Notes under the pieces: generated by a model
The model's input: only the letters and a program-made list of their open reading frames with translations
The model's database searches: none
What the model was told of the DNA's origin: nothing
Program-made: the position numbers and the translations under genes
Shown here: one piece after another, positions 51,778 to 59,775 of the stretch
Layout of the letters: each line of letters begins with the position of its first letter
Position numbering within the stretch: position 1 is the first letter of the stretch
Assembly: GCA_965140395.1 (NCBI GenBank)
Contig: OZ223207.1
Location: 186,001-250,000, forward strand
Length of the DNA: 64,000 nt
From: Parvibaculum sp002684405
GTDB lineage: Bacteria; Pseudomonadota; Alphaproteobacteria; Parvibaculales; Parvibaculaceae
Direction: 5' to 3'

Positions 51778-52800
51778 TCACCGTTCCGTCAGCTTGAACT
51801 CGATGCGGCGGTTGCGCCGGTTGGCTTCGGGCGAGGTGCCTTTCACCAGCGGCTGGTATTCGCCGAAGCCGGCGGCGACGAGCCGTTTGGGCGGGACGCC
51901 TTCGTTTTCCAGCAGGTGAACCACTTTCAGCGCGCGGGCGGTGGAAAGTTCCCAGTTGGAGGGAAACTCCGGCGTGTTGATCGGATTGGCATCGGTGTGG
52001 CCGTCCACGCGCAGCACCCAGGGGATGTCCGCGGGGATGTCCTTTGCGATCTGCTTCACCGCGTCGGCGATCTGCGTCAGCTCGCGATTTCCTTCCGGGC
52101 TCAGATCGGCGGAGCCTGAATCGAAGAAGATTTCCGACTGCATGACGAAGCGGTCGCCCACGACCTCGATGTCCTTTCGGTCGCCGAGAATTTTACGCAA
52201 ACGGCCGAAGAAGTCCGACCGGTAGCGGGCCAGTTCCTGCACTTTCTGGGCAAGCGCGGCATTGAGGCGTTTGCCGAGATTGGCGATCTGGGCCTGGGAT
52301 TCCTCGTCCTTCTTCTCCGCTGCGTCGAGCGAGGCCTGAAGCTGGGCAAGCTGGTGGCGCATGGCGGCGATCTGCTCGTTCAGCAGGGCGACCTGCTGGA
52401 GCGCGTCGTCGGAAATCTGTTTCTGCTTGTCGAGCCTGTCCTGAAGCGCGGACACCTTGTCGCCGGAGCCTTTTGCATCGGCGAGCATGCCGGAAAGGCG
52501 GTTCTTCTCGTCATTGGCGGCAGAGAGAGACGCCTGCAAGGAGGCGATGGTCGACTGCAAATCGGCCTTCTCGCGCTTCGACACGGCGAGCTGGCTTGTC
52601 AGTTCGGCAATCTGGCTCTTCAGATAGTCGAGCGCGGAATCCTTGTTGGAGACGATCTGCGTCAGGAAGAACTGCGTGATCATGAAGATCGTCAGCAGGA
52701 AGATGAGGACGAGCAACAGGCTCGACATGGCGTCGACGAAGCCGGGCCAGTAGTCGGTGCTTGGGGCGCGTCCCCTGATCTTTCTGGAGCCGATGGCCAT
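51778..52800 (-). CDS. MotB/OmpA-like peptidoglycan-binding protein with long coiled-coil
   Basis: A 340-residue envelope protein. Residues 15-50 have the MotB-type layout WPGFVDAMSSLLLVLIFLLT, with Asp23 just before the single membrane helix in the position of the proton-binding Asp. Residues about 50-195 form a long coiled-coil stalk. Residues about 205-340 are an OmpA-like peptidoglycan-binding domain (SEIFFDSGSADLSPEGNREL; RVDGHTDANPI). It is the stator-like partner of the MotA/ExbB-like protein encoded 4 bases upstream. Energised envelope function is inferred, not flagellar: no flagellar genes are near. Confidence 0.85.
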   Translation of the reverse strand: MAIGSRKIRGRAPSTDYWPGFVDAMSSLLLVLIFLLTIFMITQFFLTQIVSNKDSALDYLKSQIAELTSQLAVSKREKADLQSTIASLQASLSAANDEKNRLSGMLADAKGSGDKVSALQDRLDKQKQISDDALQQVALLNEQIAAMRHQLAQLQASLDAAEKKDEESQAQIANLGKRLNAALAQKVQELARYRSDFFGRLRKILGDRKDIEVVGDRFVMQSEIFFDSGSADLSPEGNRELTQIADAVKQIAKDIPADIPWVLRVDGHTDANPINTPEFPSNWELSTARALKVVHLLENEGVPPKRLVAAGFGEYQPLVKGTSPEANRRNRRIEFKLTER

Positions 52801-52804
52801 GCGC

Positions 52805-53719
52805 TCAGTCCGTCTTGCCGAGTTTCTTCGTCAGCTCTTCCAGAAGCGCCTGTTCCTTGCGCATCTGATCGGTGAGCGCCGTGACCTGTCCGGCCAGCGC
52901 CATCAGCGCCTGCGCGGAGGGGTGGCCGTCCTGTTCCAGAAGCTTTTCGATGGCCTCGAGGCGCTCGGCGGCGCCCGCGCCGGCCAGTTCGCCGTCATGG
53001 GCGATGCTGGTCACGGTGGAGAGCCATTCTTCCAGCTCGTTGTAGAAGCGGTTCTGCGCCTGGCCTGCCTGAAGGTCGAGAAAGCCCAGCACCAGCGATC
53101 CGGACAGGCCGAAAAGCGAGGAGGAGAACGCCGTGCCCATGCCCTGCAGCGGGCCTTCGAGCCCTGCCTTCAGATTGGTGAAGACGGCGGCGGGGTCGGC
53201 GGATTCCACGCTCAGGCTGCCGATGGTGCCCGCGACCGAGGTGACGGTGGTCAGCAGGCCCCAAAAGGTGCCCAGAAGGCCCAGAAAGACGAGTAGGCCG
53301 ATCATGTAGCGCGAGATTTCGCGCTGTTCTTCGAGGCGCGAGCCCAGCGAATCCAGAATGGAGCGCATGGACGAGGTGTTGAGCGTCATGCGGCCCTTGC
53401 GCTCGCCCAGCATGGTCGCCATCGGGGCGAGGAGTTTCGGCGCGGAAGAAATCGCAAGACCGGGATCGCTGCGGCGGAACTCGTTCACCCAGCGCACTTC
53501 GTCGGTGAGGCTCATCACCTGCCGGAACGCATAGAGAATGCCGATGACGAGAACGCCGAGGATCAGGCCGTTAAGGCCCGGATTGGACATGAAGGCCGTC
53601 TCGATCTGCGGCGCCAGGATCACGACGAGGAAACCCGCCAGTACGAGAAAGAGCAGCATTCGCGTCAGGTAGGGGCCGGGTTTGGACAGCTCGAAACCGC
53701 CACCATTTCTTTTCGCCAT
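52805..53719 (-). CDS. MotA/TolQ/ExbB-like proton-channel protein
   Basis: A 304-residue membrane protein with four helices (LLFLVLAGFLVVILAPQIET; LNGLILGVLVIGILYAF; YMIGLLVFLGLLGTFWGLLT; AFSSSLFGLSGSLVLGFLDL). The third- and fourth-helix segments GLLGTFWGLLTTV and TAFSSSLFGLSGS match the MotA/TolQ/ExbB fold. A long cytoplasmic loop lies between helices 2 and 3, and a C-terminal coiled-coil (ALAGQVTALTDQMRKEQALL) is unusual for ExbB. It lies between the two OmpA-like genes in a tight three-gene operon. Confidence 0.85.
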   Translation of the reverse strand: MAKRNGGGFELSKPGPYLTRMLLFLVLAGFLVVILAPQIETAFMSNPGLNGLILGVLVIGILYAFRQVMSLTDEVRWVNEFRRSDPGLAISSAPKLLAPMATMLGERKGRMTLNTSSMRSILDSLGSRLEEQREISRYMIGLLVFLGLLGTFWGLLTTVTSVAGTIGSLSVESADPAAVFTNLKAGLEGPLQGMGTAFSSSLFGLSGSLVLGFLDLQAGQAQNRFYNELEEWLSTVTSIAHDGELAGAGAAERLEAIEKLLEQDGHPSAQALMALAGQVTALTDQMRKEQALLEELTKKLGKTD

Positions 53720-53730
53720 GTCCGTTCCTG

Positions 53731-54156
53731 CTATCTGCCTGCGTAATCGATATCGACGCGGTCGGTCGGGCCGCTATCCTCCACGCCTCCGAGCGCCCGC
53801 ACAAGGATGCGTTCCTTCACAATGCCTTCGCGGACGAGAAGGCCGCGCACCTTGCGCGCGCGCCTGAGCGAGATGCGGCGCGCGTCGAGGCTCTGGCCGC
53901 GCGGCGGGCCCGCATAGGCGACGATCATCAGCCGGCCGCTCTTCTTCCGGAAATCATGTGCGAAGGCGAGGATCTGTTCTTCCGCACTCTTCGAGACGGC
54001 CGCGTCGCCTTCGGCAAAGGGGATGCGGGCAAGAACCGGCGAAGGCGGCGGAAGGGGTTTTTCGCCCTGCGCGGAGATGGCGGTCATATCGACCGAGGCG
54101 GCGCGCGCGGTATTTGCGCTAAGGGCGAGGCACAGGCCCGCAAGCAGGCAAAGCAT
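53731..54156 (-). CDS. Small secreted OmpA-like protein
   Basis: A 141-residue exported protein, signal peptide MLCLLAGLCLALSANTARA (residues 1-19), then a reduced OmpA-like domain with VLARIPFAEGDAAVSKSAEE, RLMIVAYAGPPRGQSLDARR and ISLRRARKVRGLLVREGI. It ends TDRVDIDYAGR. The ATG at 54156 has GAGGA 9 bases upstream; starts at 54210 and beyond have none. It is the first gene of the operon with the proton-channel and stalk proteins, so it probably binds peptidoglycan in the same complex. Confidence 0.75.
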   Translation of the reverse strand: MLCLLAGLCLALSANTARAASVDMTAISAQGEKPLPPPSPVLARIPFAEGDAAVSKSAEEQILAFAHDFRKKSGRLMIVAYAGPPRGQSLDARRISLRRARKVRGLLVREGIVKERILVRALGGVEDSGPTDRVDIDYAGR

Positions 54157-54359
54157 TGCCTTGCTTCCTCGTCCGCCATACCCGAAGTCATTCACGACCA
54201 CCCGTCTCATGGGGAGAAGTCTAGCGCGGCGGGGCGGGGGCGAACAGGGGAGAAGAGGGCGCGCGGGGTATCCATCGAGACGGATTTCCACATAGTCGCC
54301 CGTCCGGCCTTGCTAGGGGCCGGGCGCAGCTTAATGGCGCGGGGGTGCGAAGGGCAGGG

Positions 54360-55163
54360 TCAGCCTTCGCGGCGTGCCTTCTTCAGCAGTTTTTCAAGTT
54401 GGCTGCGGAGCTGGTCGTTGCCTGCGATGATGTTGCCGGTGGCCAGCATGCGGTCGGAGCCGTCGATGTCGCTGACGAAGCCGCCTGCCTCACGCACCAG
54501 CACAATACCCGCCGCGATGTCCCAGGTGGAAAGCGCGGCTTCCCAATAGGCGTCGAAACGGCCGGCGGCGACGTAAGCGAGGTCCAGCGCCGCAGAGCCG
54601 GTGCGGCGCACGCCCGACACTTCGTTCATCACGGCGGAGAGTTCGGTCAGGAAGCCCCGATGGCCGGGGCGCCCCAGATGGGGAATGCCGCAGCAGACGA
54701 CCGACTGGGCCAGGTCTCGGCGCGAGGCCACGCGAATGCGCCGGTCGTTCAGGAAGGCGCCGCCGCCTTTTTCCGCGATGAACATTTCATCCGTGACCGG
54801 ATTATAGACGAGCCCGGCCACGATCTGGCCGTCGCGCTCCAGTCCGATGGAGATCGCGAACATCGGAATGCCGTGCAGGAAGTTCGTCGTGCCGTCCAGC
54901 GGGTCGATGATCCAGCGATGCGATTTGTCGGGTCCTTCGACCGTGCCGCTTTCTTCCATCAGGAAGCCGTAGCCGGGGCGGGCTCTGGAAAGTTCCTCGA
55001 ACAGGATCTTTTCCGCCTTGCGGTCGGCATTGGATACGAAATCCCCGGGGCCTTTCAGCGAGACCTGAAGGTTTTCGACTTCGCCGAAATCGCGCTGGAG
55101 ACCACGCGCGGCCTTGCGCGCGGCGGCGATCATGACGGTAATGGCTGGGCTGTGACGCGACAT
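54360..55163 (-). CDS. suhB: Inositol monophosphatase family protein (SuhB)
   Basis: A 267-residue magnesium phosphatase. Metal-site motifs are FLMEESGTVEG (about 77-87), WIIDPLDGTTNFLHG (about 95-109) and ALSTWDIAAGIVLVREAGG (about 210-228). It dephosphorylates inositol-1-phosphate and related sugar phosphates; in enterobacteria SuhB also binds the NusA transcription complex. It follows efp by 26 bases and so is likely cotranscribed with it. Confidence 0.93.
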   Translation of the reverse strand: MSRHSPAITVMIAAARKAARGLQRDFGEVENLQVSLKGPGDFVSNADRKAEKILFEELSRARPGYGFLMEESGTVEGPDKSHRWIIDPLDGTTNFLHGIPMFAISIGLERDGQIVAGLVYNPVTDEMFIAEKGGGAFLNDRRIRVASRRDLAQSVVCCGIPHLGRPGHRGFLTELSAVMNEVSGVRRTGSAALDLAYVAAGRFDAYWEAALSTWDIAAGIVLVREAGGFVSDIDGSDRMLATGNIIAGNDQLRSQLEKLLKKARREG

Positions 55164-55189
55164 GTGATGTTCTTTTGCGGGAAATGAAA

Positions 55190-55753
55190 TCAGTCGGCGC
55201 GGCGCAGATAGGTGATTTCGTTCGTGTCCACGACGATCTTTTCGCCGGTGGTCACGAAGGGCGGCACCATGCAGCGGACGCCGTTTTCCAGCATGGCGGG
55301 CTTGTAGGAGCTGGCCGCGGTCTGGCCCTTCACCGTGGGTTCGGTTTCCACCACTTCGAGCGTCACCTGATCGGGGAGCGAAATGCCGAGCGGCTTGCCT
55401 TCATGGCTTTCCACCGTGACCTTCATGCCGTCCTGCAGGAAGGCGGCGCGCTCGCCGACCCATTCCTTCTGGAGTTCGATCTGCTCGTAGCTCTGATCGT
55501 CCATGAAGGTCAGCATCCCGTCGCTCTCATAGAGATAGGTGTAGTCGTTCTGTTCGAGGCGGACGCGCTCGACCGTTTCGGCAGAGCGGAAGCGTTCGTT
55601 GAGCTTGCGGCCGTCGACGAGGTTCTTGAGTTCCACCTGCGCGAAGGCGCCGCCCTTGCCGGGCTTCACATGCTGGACCTTCACAGCCGCCCAGAGGCCA
55701 CCATCATGCTCGATCACATTGCCGGGGCGGATTTCATTGCCGTTGATCTTCAT
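55190..55753 (-). CDS. efp: Elongation factor P
   Basis: A 187-residue translation factor that rescues ribosomes stalled on polyproline. Start MKINGNEIRPGNVIEHDGGL; the modification loop is KVQHVKPGKGGAFAQ, with Lys33 in the position of the lysylated residue. The OB-domains end in EKIVVDTNEITYLRRAD. A Lys at that loop position means an EpmA/EpmB-type or similar modification may be needed; those genes are not in the window. The open frame continues far upstream of 55753 but the efp family starts here. Confidence 0.95.
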   Translation of the reverse strand: MKINGNEIRPGNVIEHDGGLWAAVKVQHVKPGKGGAFAQVELKNLVDGRKLNERFRSAETVERVRLEQNDYTYLYESDGMLTFMDDQSYEQIELQKEWVGERAAFLQDGMKVTVESHEGKPLGISLPDQVTLEVVETEPTVKGQTAASSYKPAMLENGVRCMVPPFVTTGEKIVVDTNEITYLRRAD

Positions 55754-56037
55754 CGCGATTGAACTTCTCGGTTCTGCGGCCTCCGGGAGGCCGGCTTTTT
55801 CAGAATATGAATGTCGCGGCGGGCGGGCCGGAGAGGCACATCGGGGTCGCCACCGGGCTCGTTTCCGGGGGGCGCCCTCGGGACCGGCCTCGCGCTCCAA
55901 AGCCGCAATGCGCGCTCTGATAACATCAGGCGGCCCTAAATGACAGGGATATTGCGCGGTCGATCTTCCGAAAAGGGCTCGGGTCTTCGCGTTCCGGGGG
56001 CTTTCCGGGGACGACTTGGCGGCTATCGGGGCGGCTA

Positions 56038-57144
56038 TTATCGGGGCGGCACGACCGCGTCGCGGGCTTCCTTCAGGTTCTTGTCGAGCTTCTCGATCTG
56101 CTTCTTCACCTTGGCCTTGATCTCTGGGGTGATATCCGGGGCCATGGCGGCGCGCAGCGTCTCGTCTTTCTGGCCATTGCGCTCGGCGAGTGTGAGCCAG
56201 AGAAGGGCGGACACCAGATCGCGTTTCACGCCCTGACCCAGGAAATAGAGCCGGGCCAGCCGGTCCTGCGCCAGCGCATTGCCGCGAATGGCGGCCTCGG
56301 TGAACCAATGGGCGGCCTTGGCTTCGTCCTTGGCGATGCCTTCGCCGCTGTAATAGGCGAAAGCCAGCGCCGTCTGGGCCTTGGGCAGGCCGCGCTTGGC
56401 AGCGGCGCCGAAGCGCTGCACGGCTTCGGCCTTGTTTTGAGGCACGCCCACGCCGTCCTGCAGCATCAGGCCGAACTGGTAGCTCGCTTCGGGATGCCCC
56501 TTGTCGGAGGCCGCCTGGAAATTCGCCGCCGCCAGGGCGAGGTCCTTCTTGACGCCCTTGCCGGTCGCATAGAGCACGGCGAGATTGTAATTGCCGGCCG
56601 GATCGCCGTTCTTGCCGGCTTCCCGGAAGAGCGCGGCGGCGGCGGCAAGGTCCTGCGGACCGCCCGTACCGGAGAGTTTCATCAGGCCGAGTTCGGTCTG
56701 GGCAAGGGCAACGCCGCCCTTGGCCGCGGCATCGAAGTGGGCCCGTGCCCGGGCAAAATCGATCTTGCCGTTAATGCCGCCCATTTCCAGCAGGCCGAGC
56801 GCGTAATGGGCGCTCGCATTGCCCTGCGCGGCGGCCATGCCGAACCAGCGCTCCGCCTTTTTCGGATCGCGGTCCACGCCCTGACCATTGTTGTAGATCG
56901 CCCCCATCATGAGCTGGGCCTTGACGTTTCCGCCTTTCGCGAGGGGTTCGGCCAGGCTGCGCGCTTTTTTGAAGTCGCCTGCGCTATAGGCGGCGACGGC
57001 CGCGCTCATGGCGTTTCCGGTCTCCGTCGCGCCCGATTGCGCCGCTCCCTCCGCGTCAAGCGGGGTCAGGTCGGCATGAGCGGCGGCGGGGACGCCGAAG
57101 ACGATGGCCGATGCGGTCAGCAGCAGGACGGGGAGCCGGGTCAT
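56038..57144 (-). CDS. Exported SEL1-repeat protein
   Basis: A 368-residue secreted protein: signal peptide MTRLPVLLLTASAIVFGVPA (cleavage near AAAHA), then about seven SEL1 repeats (for example AERWFGMAAAQGNASAHYAL; AEAVQRFGAAAKRGLPKAQT; AAHWFTEAAIRGNALAQDRL) and a Lys-rich C-terminal helix. SEL1 arrays bind other proteins, here probably in the periplasm. It overlaps thiE by 4 bases (ATGA), so the two are translationally coupled although functionally unrelated. Confidence 0.88.
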   Translation of the reverse strand: MTRLPVLLLTASAIVFGVPAAAHADLTPLDAEGAAQSGATETGNAMSAAVAAYSAGDFKKARSLAEPLAKGGNVKAQLMMGAIYNNGQGVDRDPKKAERWFGMAAAQGNASAHYALGLLEMGGINGKIDFARARAHFDAAAKGGVALAQTELGLMKLSGTGGPQDLAAAAALFREAGKNGDPAGNYNLAVLYATGKGVKKDLALAAANFQAASDKGHPEASYQFGLMLQDGVGVPQNKAEAVQRFGAAAKRGLPKAQTALAFAYYSGEGIAKDEAKAAHWFTEAAIRGNALAQDRLARLYFLGQGVKRDLVSALLWLTLAERNGQKDETLRAAMAPDITPEIKAKVKKQIEKLDKNLKEARDAVVPPR

Positions 57145-57812
57145 GAACTCACGCTTTCTTCGCTCATTATGTGGTTGAAGGCGCGCACGGCTGCCGCCGG
57201 TCCTTCAGGATAGGTCCAGACGCCCGAGGATACGGCAAGGAAGTCGGCGCCGGCCCGCACGAGCGGGGCGGCATTGTCGGTCTTGATGCCGCCGATCGCC
57301 ACGCAGGGGACTTCGAACACTTCCGACCACCAGGCCAGAATTTCAGGGTCGGCGACACTCTTGGCGTTTTTTGTGTCAGTTGGATAAAAGGCGCCGAAAG
57401 CGACGTAGTCCGCGCCCCTTTCGGCCACTTCCATGGCCAGATGACGGTTGTCGTGACAGGTCACGCCGACAATGTGGTCCGGGCCCAGCAGCTTGCGGGC
57501 TTCTGCATAGGGCATGTCGTCCTGGCCGATATGCGCGCCGTCGGCCCCCATCTCGGCGGCAAGGTCGGGCCGGTCGTTGACCAGAAAAGCGACATCGCGT
57601 TCCTGTGCCACGGGCATCAGCGCCTCGATTGCGCGGCGGATCGCGTCGTCGCTTTCCGGCGTTTCGTCCTCGCGCTTCAGGCGGAGCTGCAGGCAGGCGA
57701 CGTCGCCCCCGTCCAGCGCCATGCGCAGCGTATCGGCAAAGGCGCGCGGTTCCAGCCGAGGCGGGGTGATGAGGTAAAGGCGGCAGCGAAAATTGTCTTC
57801 TGTGGAGCTCAT
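57141..57812 (-). CDS. thiE: Thiamine phosphate synthase
   Basis: A 223-residue TIM-barrel enzyme joining HMP-diphosphate and HET-phosphate to make thiamine phosphate. The N-terminal LYLITPPRLEP, LQLRLKREDETPESDDAIRR, FLVNDRPDLAAEMGADGAHI and the phosphate-binding VTCHDNRHLAMEVAERGADY with FGAFYPT are family segments. A DTKNAKSVADPEIL loop differs from the usual TKK. It is the upstream gene of a coupled pair with the SEL1-repeat gene. The start at 57812 follows a weak ribosome site. Confidence 0.9.
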   Translation of the reverse strand: MSSTEDNFRCRLYLITPPRLEPRAFADTLRMALDGGDVACLQLRLKREDETPESDDAIRRAIEALMPVAQERDVAFLVNDRPDLAAEMGADGAHIGQDDMPYAEARKLLGPDHIVGVTCHDNRHLAMEVAERGADYVAFGAFYPTDTKNAKSVADPEILAWWSEVFEVPCVAIGGIKTDNAAPLVRAGADFLAVSSGVWTYPEGPAAAVRAFNHIMSEESVSS

Positions 57813-57864
57813 GCCGCAGGTTTTAGCGCGAAGCGGCGACCGACGCATCCGTTTTGAGGGCGGG

Positions 57865-58035
57865 TCAGTCTTTCACGATATTCAGCAGATCGAGCAGGCC
57901 ATAGATCGCGAAACCCCAGAAAACGAGTCCGAGAACCATCCCCGGAGCGATATACCAGCCCTCCGGCAGCCGCCGTGCGTCCGCCTCATCCCCCGAGTGC
58001 GGAGCGCATGCCTCTCGTCTCGTTCCCACGTCCAT
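57865..58035 (-). CDS. Small single-pass membrane protein
   Basis: A 56-residue protein: a charged N-terminal half (MDVGTRREACAPHSGDEADA) and then one membrane helix, IAPGMVLGLVFWGFAIYGLL, with a short basic/acidic C-terminal tail. The hydrophobic pattern is unbroken. No family recognised, and the ribosome site before the ATG is weak. It is divergent from the winged-helix gene at 58193; the intervening 157 bases hold a palindrome that could control both. Confidence 0.55.
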   Translation of the reverse strand: MDVGTRREACAPHSGDEADARRLPEGWYIAPGMVLGLVFWGFAIYGLLDLLNIVKD

Positions 58036-58110
58036 GCTGCAAGCCCAACATCCAAAATGTCACCGATATGGATGTTTACGACATGCAAAGTTCATGTGAA
58101 GCCTGCTTCC

Positions 58111-58123
58111 ACCCATAATGGGT
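58111..58123. promoter_or_regulatory. Perfect palindrome between divergent genes
   Basis: ACCCATAATGGGT, a perfect 6-1-6 palindrome, lies in the 157-base gap between the small membrane protein gene and the winged-helix gene. It is a candidate operator, possibly for that regulator. Confidence 0.4.
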
Positions 58124-58192
58124 AGGGGGCGATTGGCAGTTTGCTGCGGTCTCCAGCTATTCTGGCTCAGTGATTGGGGGATCTGTTTCAGC

Positions 58193-58660
58193 ATGAAAAA
58201 AACCGTCCGCGGGCAACCTTATTCGCGGCTCATTGCCTATTCCGTTGCCGAGTTCATCCTGCGTTGCGCGGAAATATCGGGGGTGCATTTCAATCACGAC
58301 TACGAAATGGTCATCCTGTTTCTGGCTATTTCAACGCGGAATACGCAAAACGTCATGGCCGATCCGGAACTGCGCAAGCGATATGCAAGCTATAGCGAAC
58401 CCATTCCGGTTTCCCTCTACACGCCGATCAGCCGTCTGGCTTTGTCACGGTCGACCGGCCTGCCCCGCGAAACGGTGCGCCGCAAGGTCGCCAAAATGAT
58501 CGAGCTGGGGGTGGTCGTGGAGGATGAACGTGGCGGGTTGCGCGTGCCGCCCGACCTCAATGAGGAAGACAATTTTGTGGAGACGCTGCGACCGCAAATG
58601 ATGAATTTGCGGCGGCTGTTCTCCACCCTTGCGGAGACAGGTGAGTTCAAGTCCGACTGA
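58193..58660 (+). CDS. Winged-helix transcriptional regulator
   Basis: A 155-residue protein. Residues about 78-125 contain a helix-turn-helix of winged type (ISRLALSRSTGLPRETVRRK then VAKMIELGVVVEDERGG). The N-terminal part is helical (SVAEFILRCAEISGVHFNHD). No ligand domain is obvious. MarR/IclR-like in size, but not confidently any named family. ATG 58193 is followed by an AAAAAA run. A fba terminator lies just downstream on the other strand. Confidence 0.7.
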   Translation: MKKTVRGQPYSRLIAYSVAEFILRCAEISGVHFNHDYEMVILFLAISTRNTQNVMADPELRKRYASYSEPIPVSLYTPISRLALSRSTGLPRETVRRKVAKMIELGVVVEDERGGLRVPPDLNEEDNFVETLRPQMMNLRRLFSTLAETGEFKSD

Positions 58661-58667
58661 CGTCAAC

Positions 58668-58699
58668 AAAACGCCCCGCCGTCGGGTGACGGCGGGGCG
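58668..58699 (-). terminator. Terminator of the glycolytic operon
   Basis: On the minus strand, a 12-bp stem (CGCCCCGCCGTC with GACGGCGGGGCG) with a 4-base loop ends in TTTT. It lies 26 bases after the fba stop and closes the tkt-gap-pgk-fba transcript. Confidence 0.85.
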
Positions 58700-58724
58700 C
58701 TGAATTGTCAGCTCTGGGACCGGA

Positions 58725-59744
58725 TCAGGCGGCCTTTTCAAGGTCCTTTTTCCAGCCGGCCTGCGTGGCAAGGCCGTTCATCTTCGCACGATGCGCGAAG
58801 GCGGCTTGCGCGGCGGCCACATTCTCCGCCTTGCCGCCCCAGGTGGTGAGCGGGGCGTGCTGGAGCGCACGGCCGTAGGAGAAGGACATCTTCCAGGGGA
58901 AGCCGCCGATCGCGTTCATGGCATTGAGATGCGCCGTCGCGTCCTCGTCCGACTGGCCGCCGGAGAGATAGACGATGCCCGGAATGGCAGCCGGCACGAC
59001 CTTCTTGAAGCAGGCGATAGTGCGTTCGGCGACTTCCTCGACGGAAGCCTGCTTCGCGCATTTCTTGCCGGAGATCACCATGTTCGGCTTCAGGATGGTG
59101 CCTTCGAGGTTCACGCGGTGGGCGGCGAGGCGGGCGAAGACCACGCGGAGCGTCGCTTCCGTCACTTCGTCGCAGCGGTCGATGTCATGGCCGCCATCCA
59201 TCAGCACTTCCGGCTCGACGATCGGCACGATCTTCTGCTCCTGGCAGAGCGCGGCGTAGCGCGCCAGCGCCTCGGCATTGGCCTCGATGCTGCCCTGGGT
59301 CGGGATGCCGTCGGCAATGTCGATCACGGCGCGCCATTTCGCGAAGCGGGCGCCGAGGTCGTAATACTCGGCCAGGCGCTCGCGCAGGCCGTCCAGGCCT
59401 TCGGTGATCTTCTCGCCGGGAAAGCCGGCCATTTCCTTGGCGCCCATATCGACCTTGATGCCGGGGATGGAGCCCGCGGCCTTGATGAGGTCCACGAGCG
59501 GCGTGCCGTCCTTGGCCTTCTGGCGGATCGTCTCGTCATAGAGGATGACGCCGGAAATGTTGTTTTTCATCGCCTCTTCGGTGCGGAAGAGCATTTCGCG
59601 GTAGTCGCGGCGATTGTCTTCGGTCGACTCGAGATTGATCGAGTCGAAACGCTTCTTGATCGTGCCGGTGCTTTCGTCGGCGGCCAGAATGCCTTTGCCG
59701 GGCGCGACCATGGCTTCTGCGATGGATTCAAGCGTTTCAGTCAT
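58725..59744 (-). CDS. fba: Class I fructose-bisphosphate aldolase
   Basis: A 339-residue Schiff-base aldolase, cleaving fructose-1,6-bisphosphate to two triose phosphates without metal. Class I signatures are GKGILAADESTGTIKKRF, FAKWRAVID with Lys136, IVPIVEPEVLMDG with Glu177 region and LEGTILKPNMVISG with the Schiff-base Lys219. The C-terminal SYGRALQHAPLTTW is also typical. It ends the tkt-gap-pgk-fba operon, 31 bases after pgk. ATG 59744 is preferred; the ATG at 59753 abuts the GGAG site. Confidence 0.95.
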   Translation of the reverse strand: MTETLESIAEAMVAPGKGILAADESTGTIKKRFDSINLESTEDNRRDYREMLFRTEEAMKNNISGVILYDETIRQKAKDGTPLVDLIKAAGSIPGIKVDMGAKEMAGFPGEKITEGLDGLRERLAEYYDLGARFAKWRAVIDIADGIPTQGSIEANAEALARYAALCQEQKIVPIVEPEVLMDGGHDIDRCDEVTEATLRVVFARLAAHRVNLEGTILKPNMVISGKKCAKQASVEEVAERTIACFKKVVPAAIPGIVYLSGGQSDEDATAHLNAMNAIGGFPWKMSFSYGRALQHAPLTTWGGKAENVAAAQAAFAHRAKMNGLATQAGWKKDLEKAA

Positions 59745-59775
59745 TTTTTCCATTCTCCAGATCGGATACTGCCGC

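Noticed and set aside
51778..54156. Zorya-type anti-phage system (ZorA/ZorB are MotA/MotB-like)
   Set aside because: No ZorC, ZorD or ZorE genes are adjacent; the neighbours are suhB, efp and an arylesterase-like gene. The operon looks like an envelope complex.
55781..55806. GGCCTCCGGGAGGCC hairpin followed by a T-run on the plus strand, upstream of efp
   Set aside because: No plus-strand transcript precedes it, and on the efp-sense strand there is no T-run after the stem. Its function as a terminator cannot be supported.
55754..56308. N-terminal extension of EF-P running into the SEL1 gene
   Set aside because: EF-P has a fixed length of about 187 residues and starts with MKINGNEIRPG. The extension is Arg-rich and partly antisense-like to the SEL1-repeat gene.
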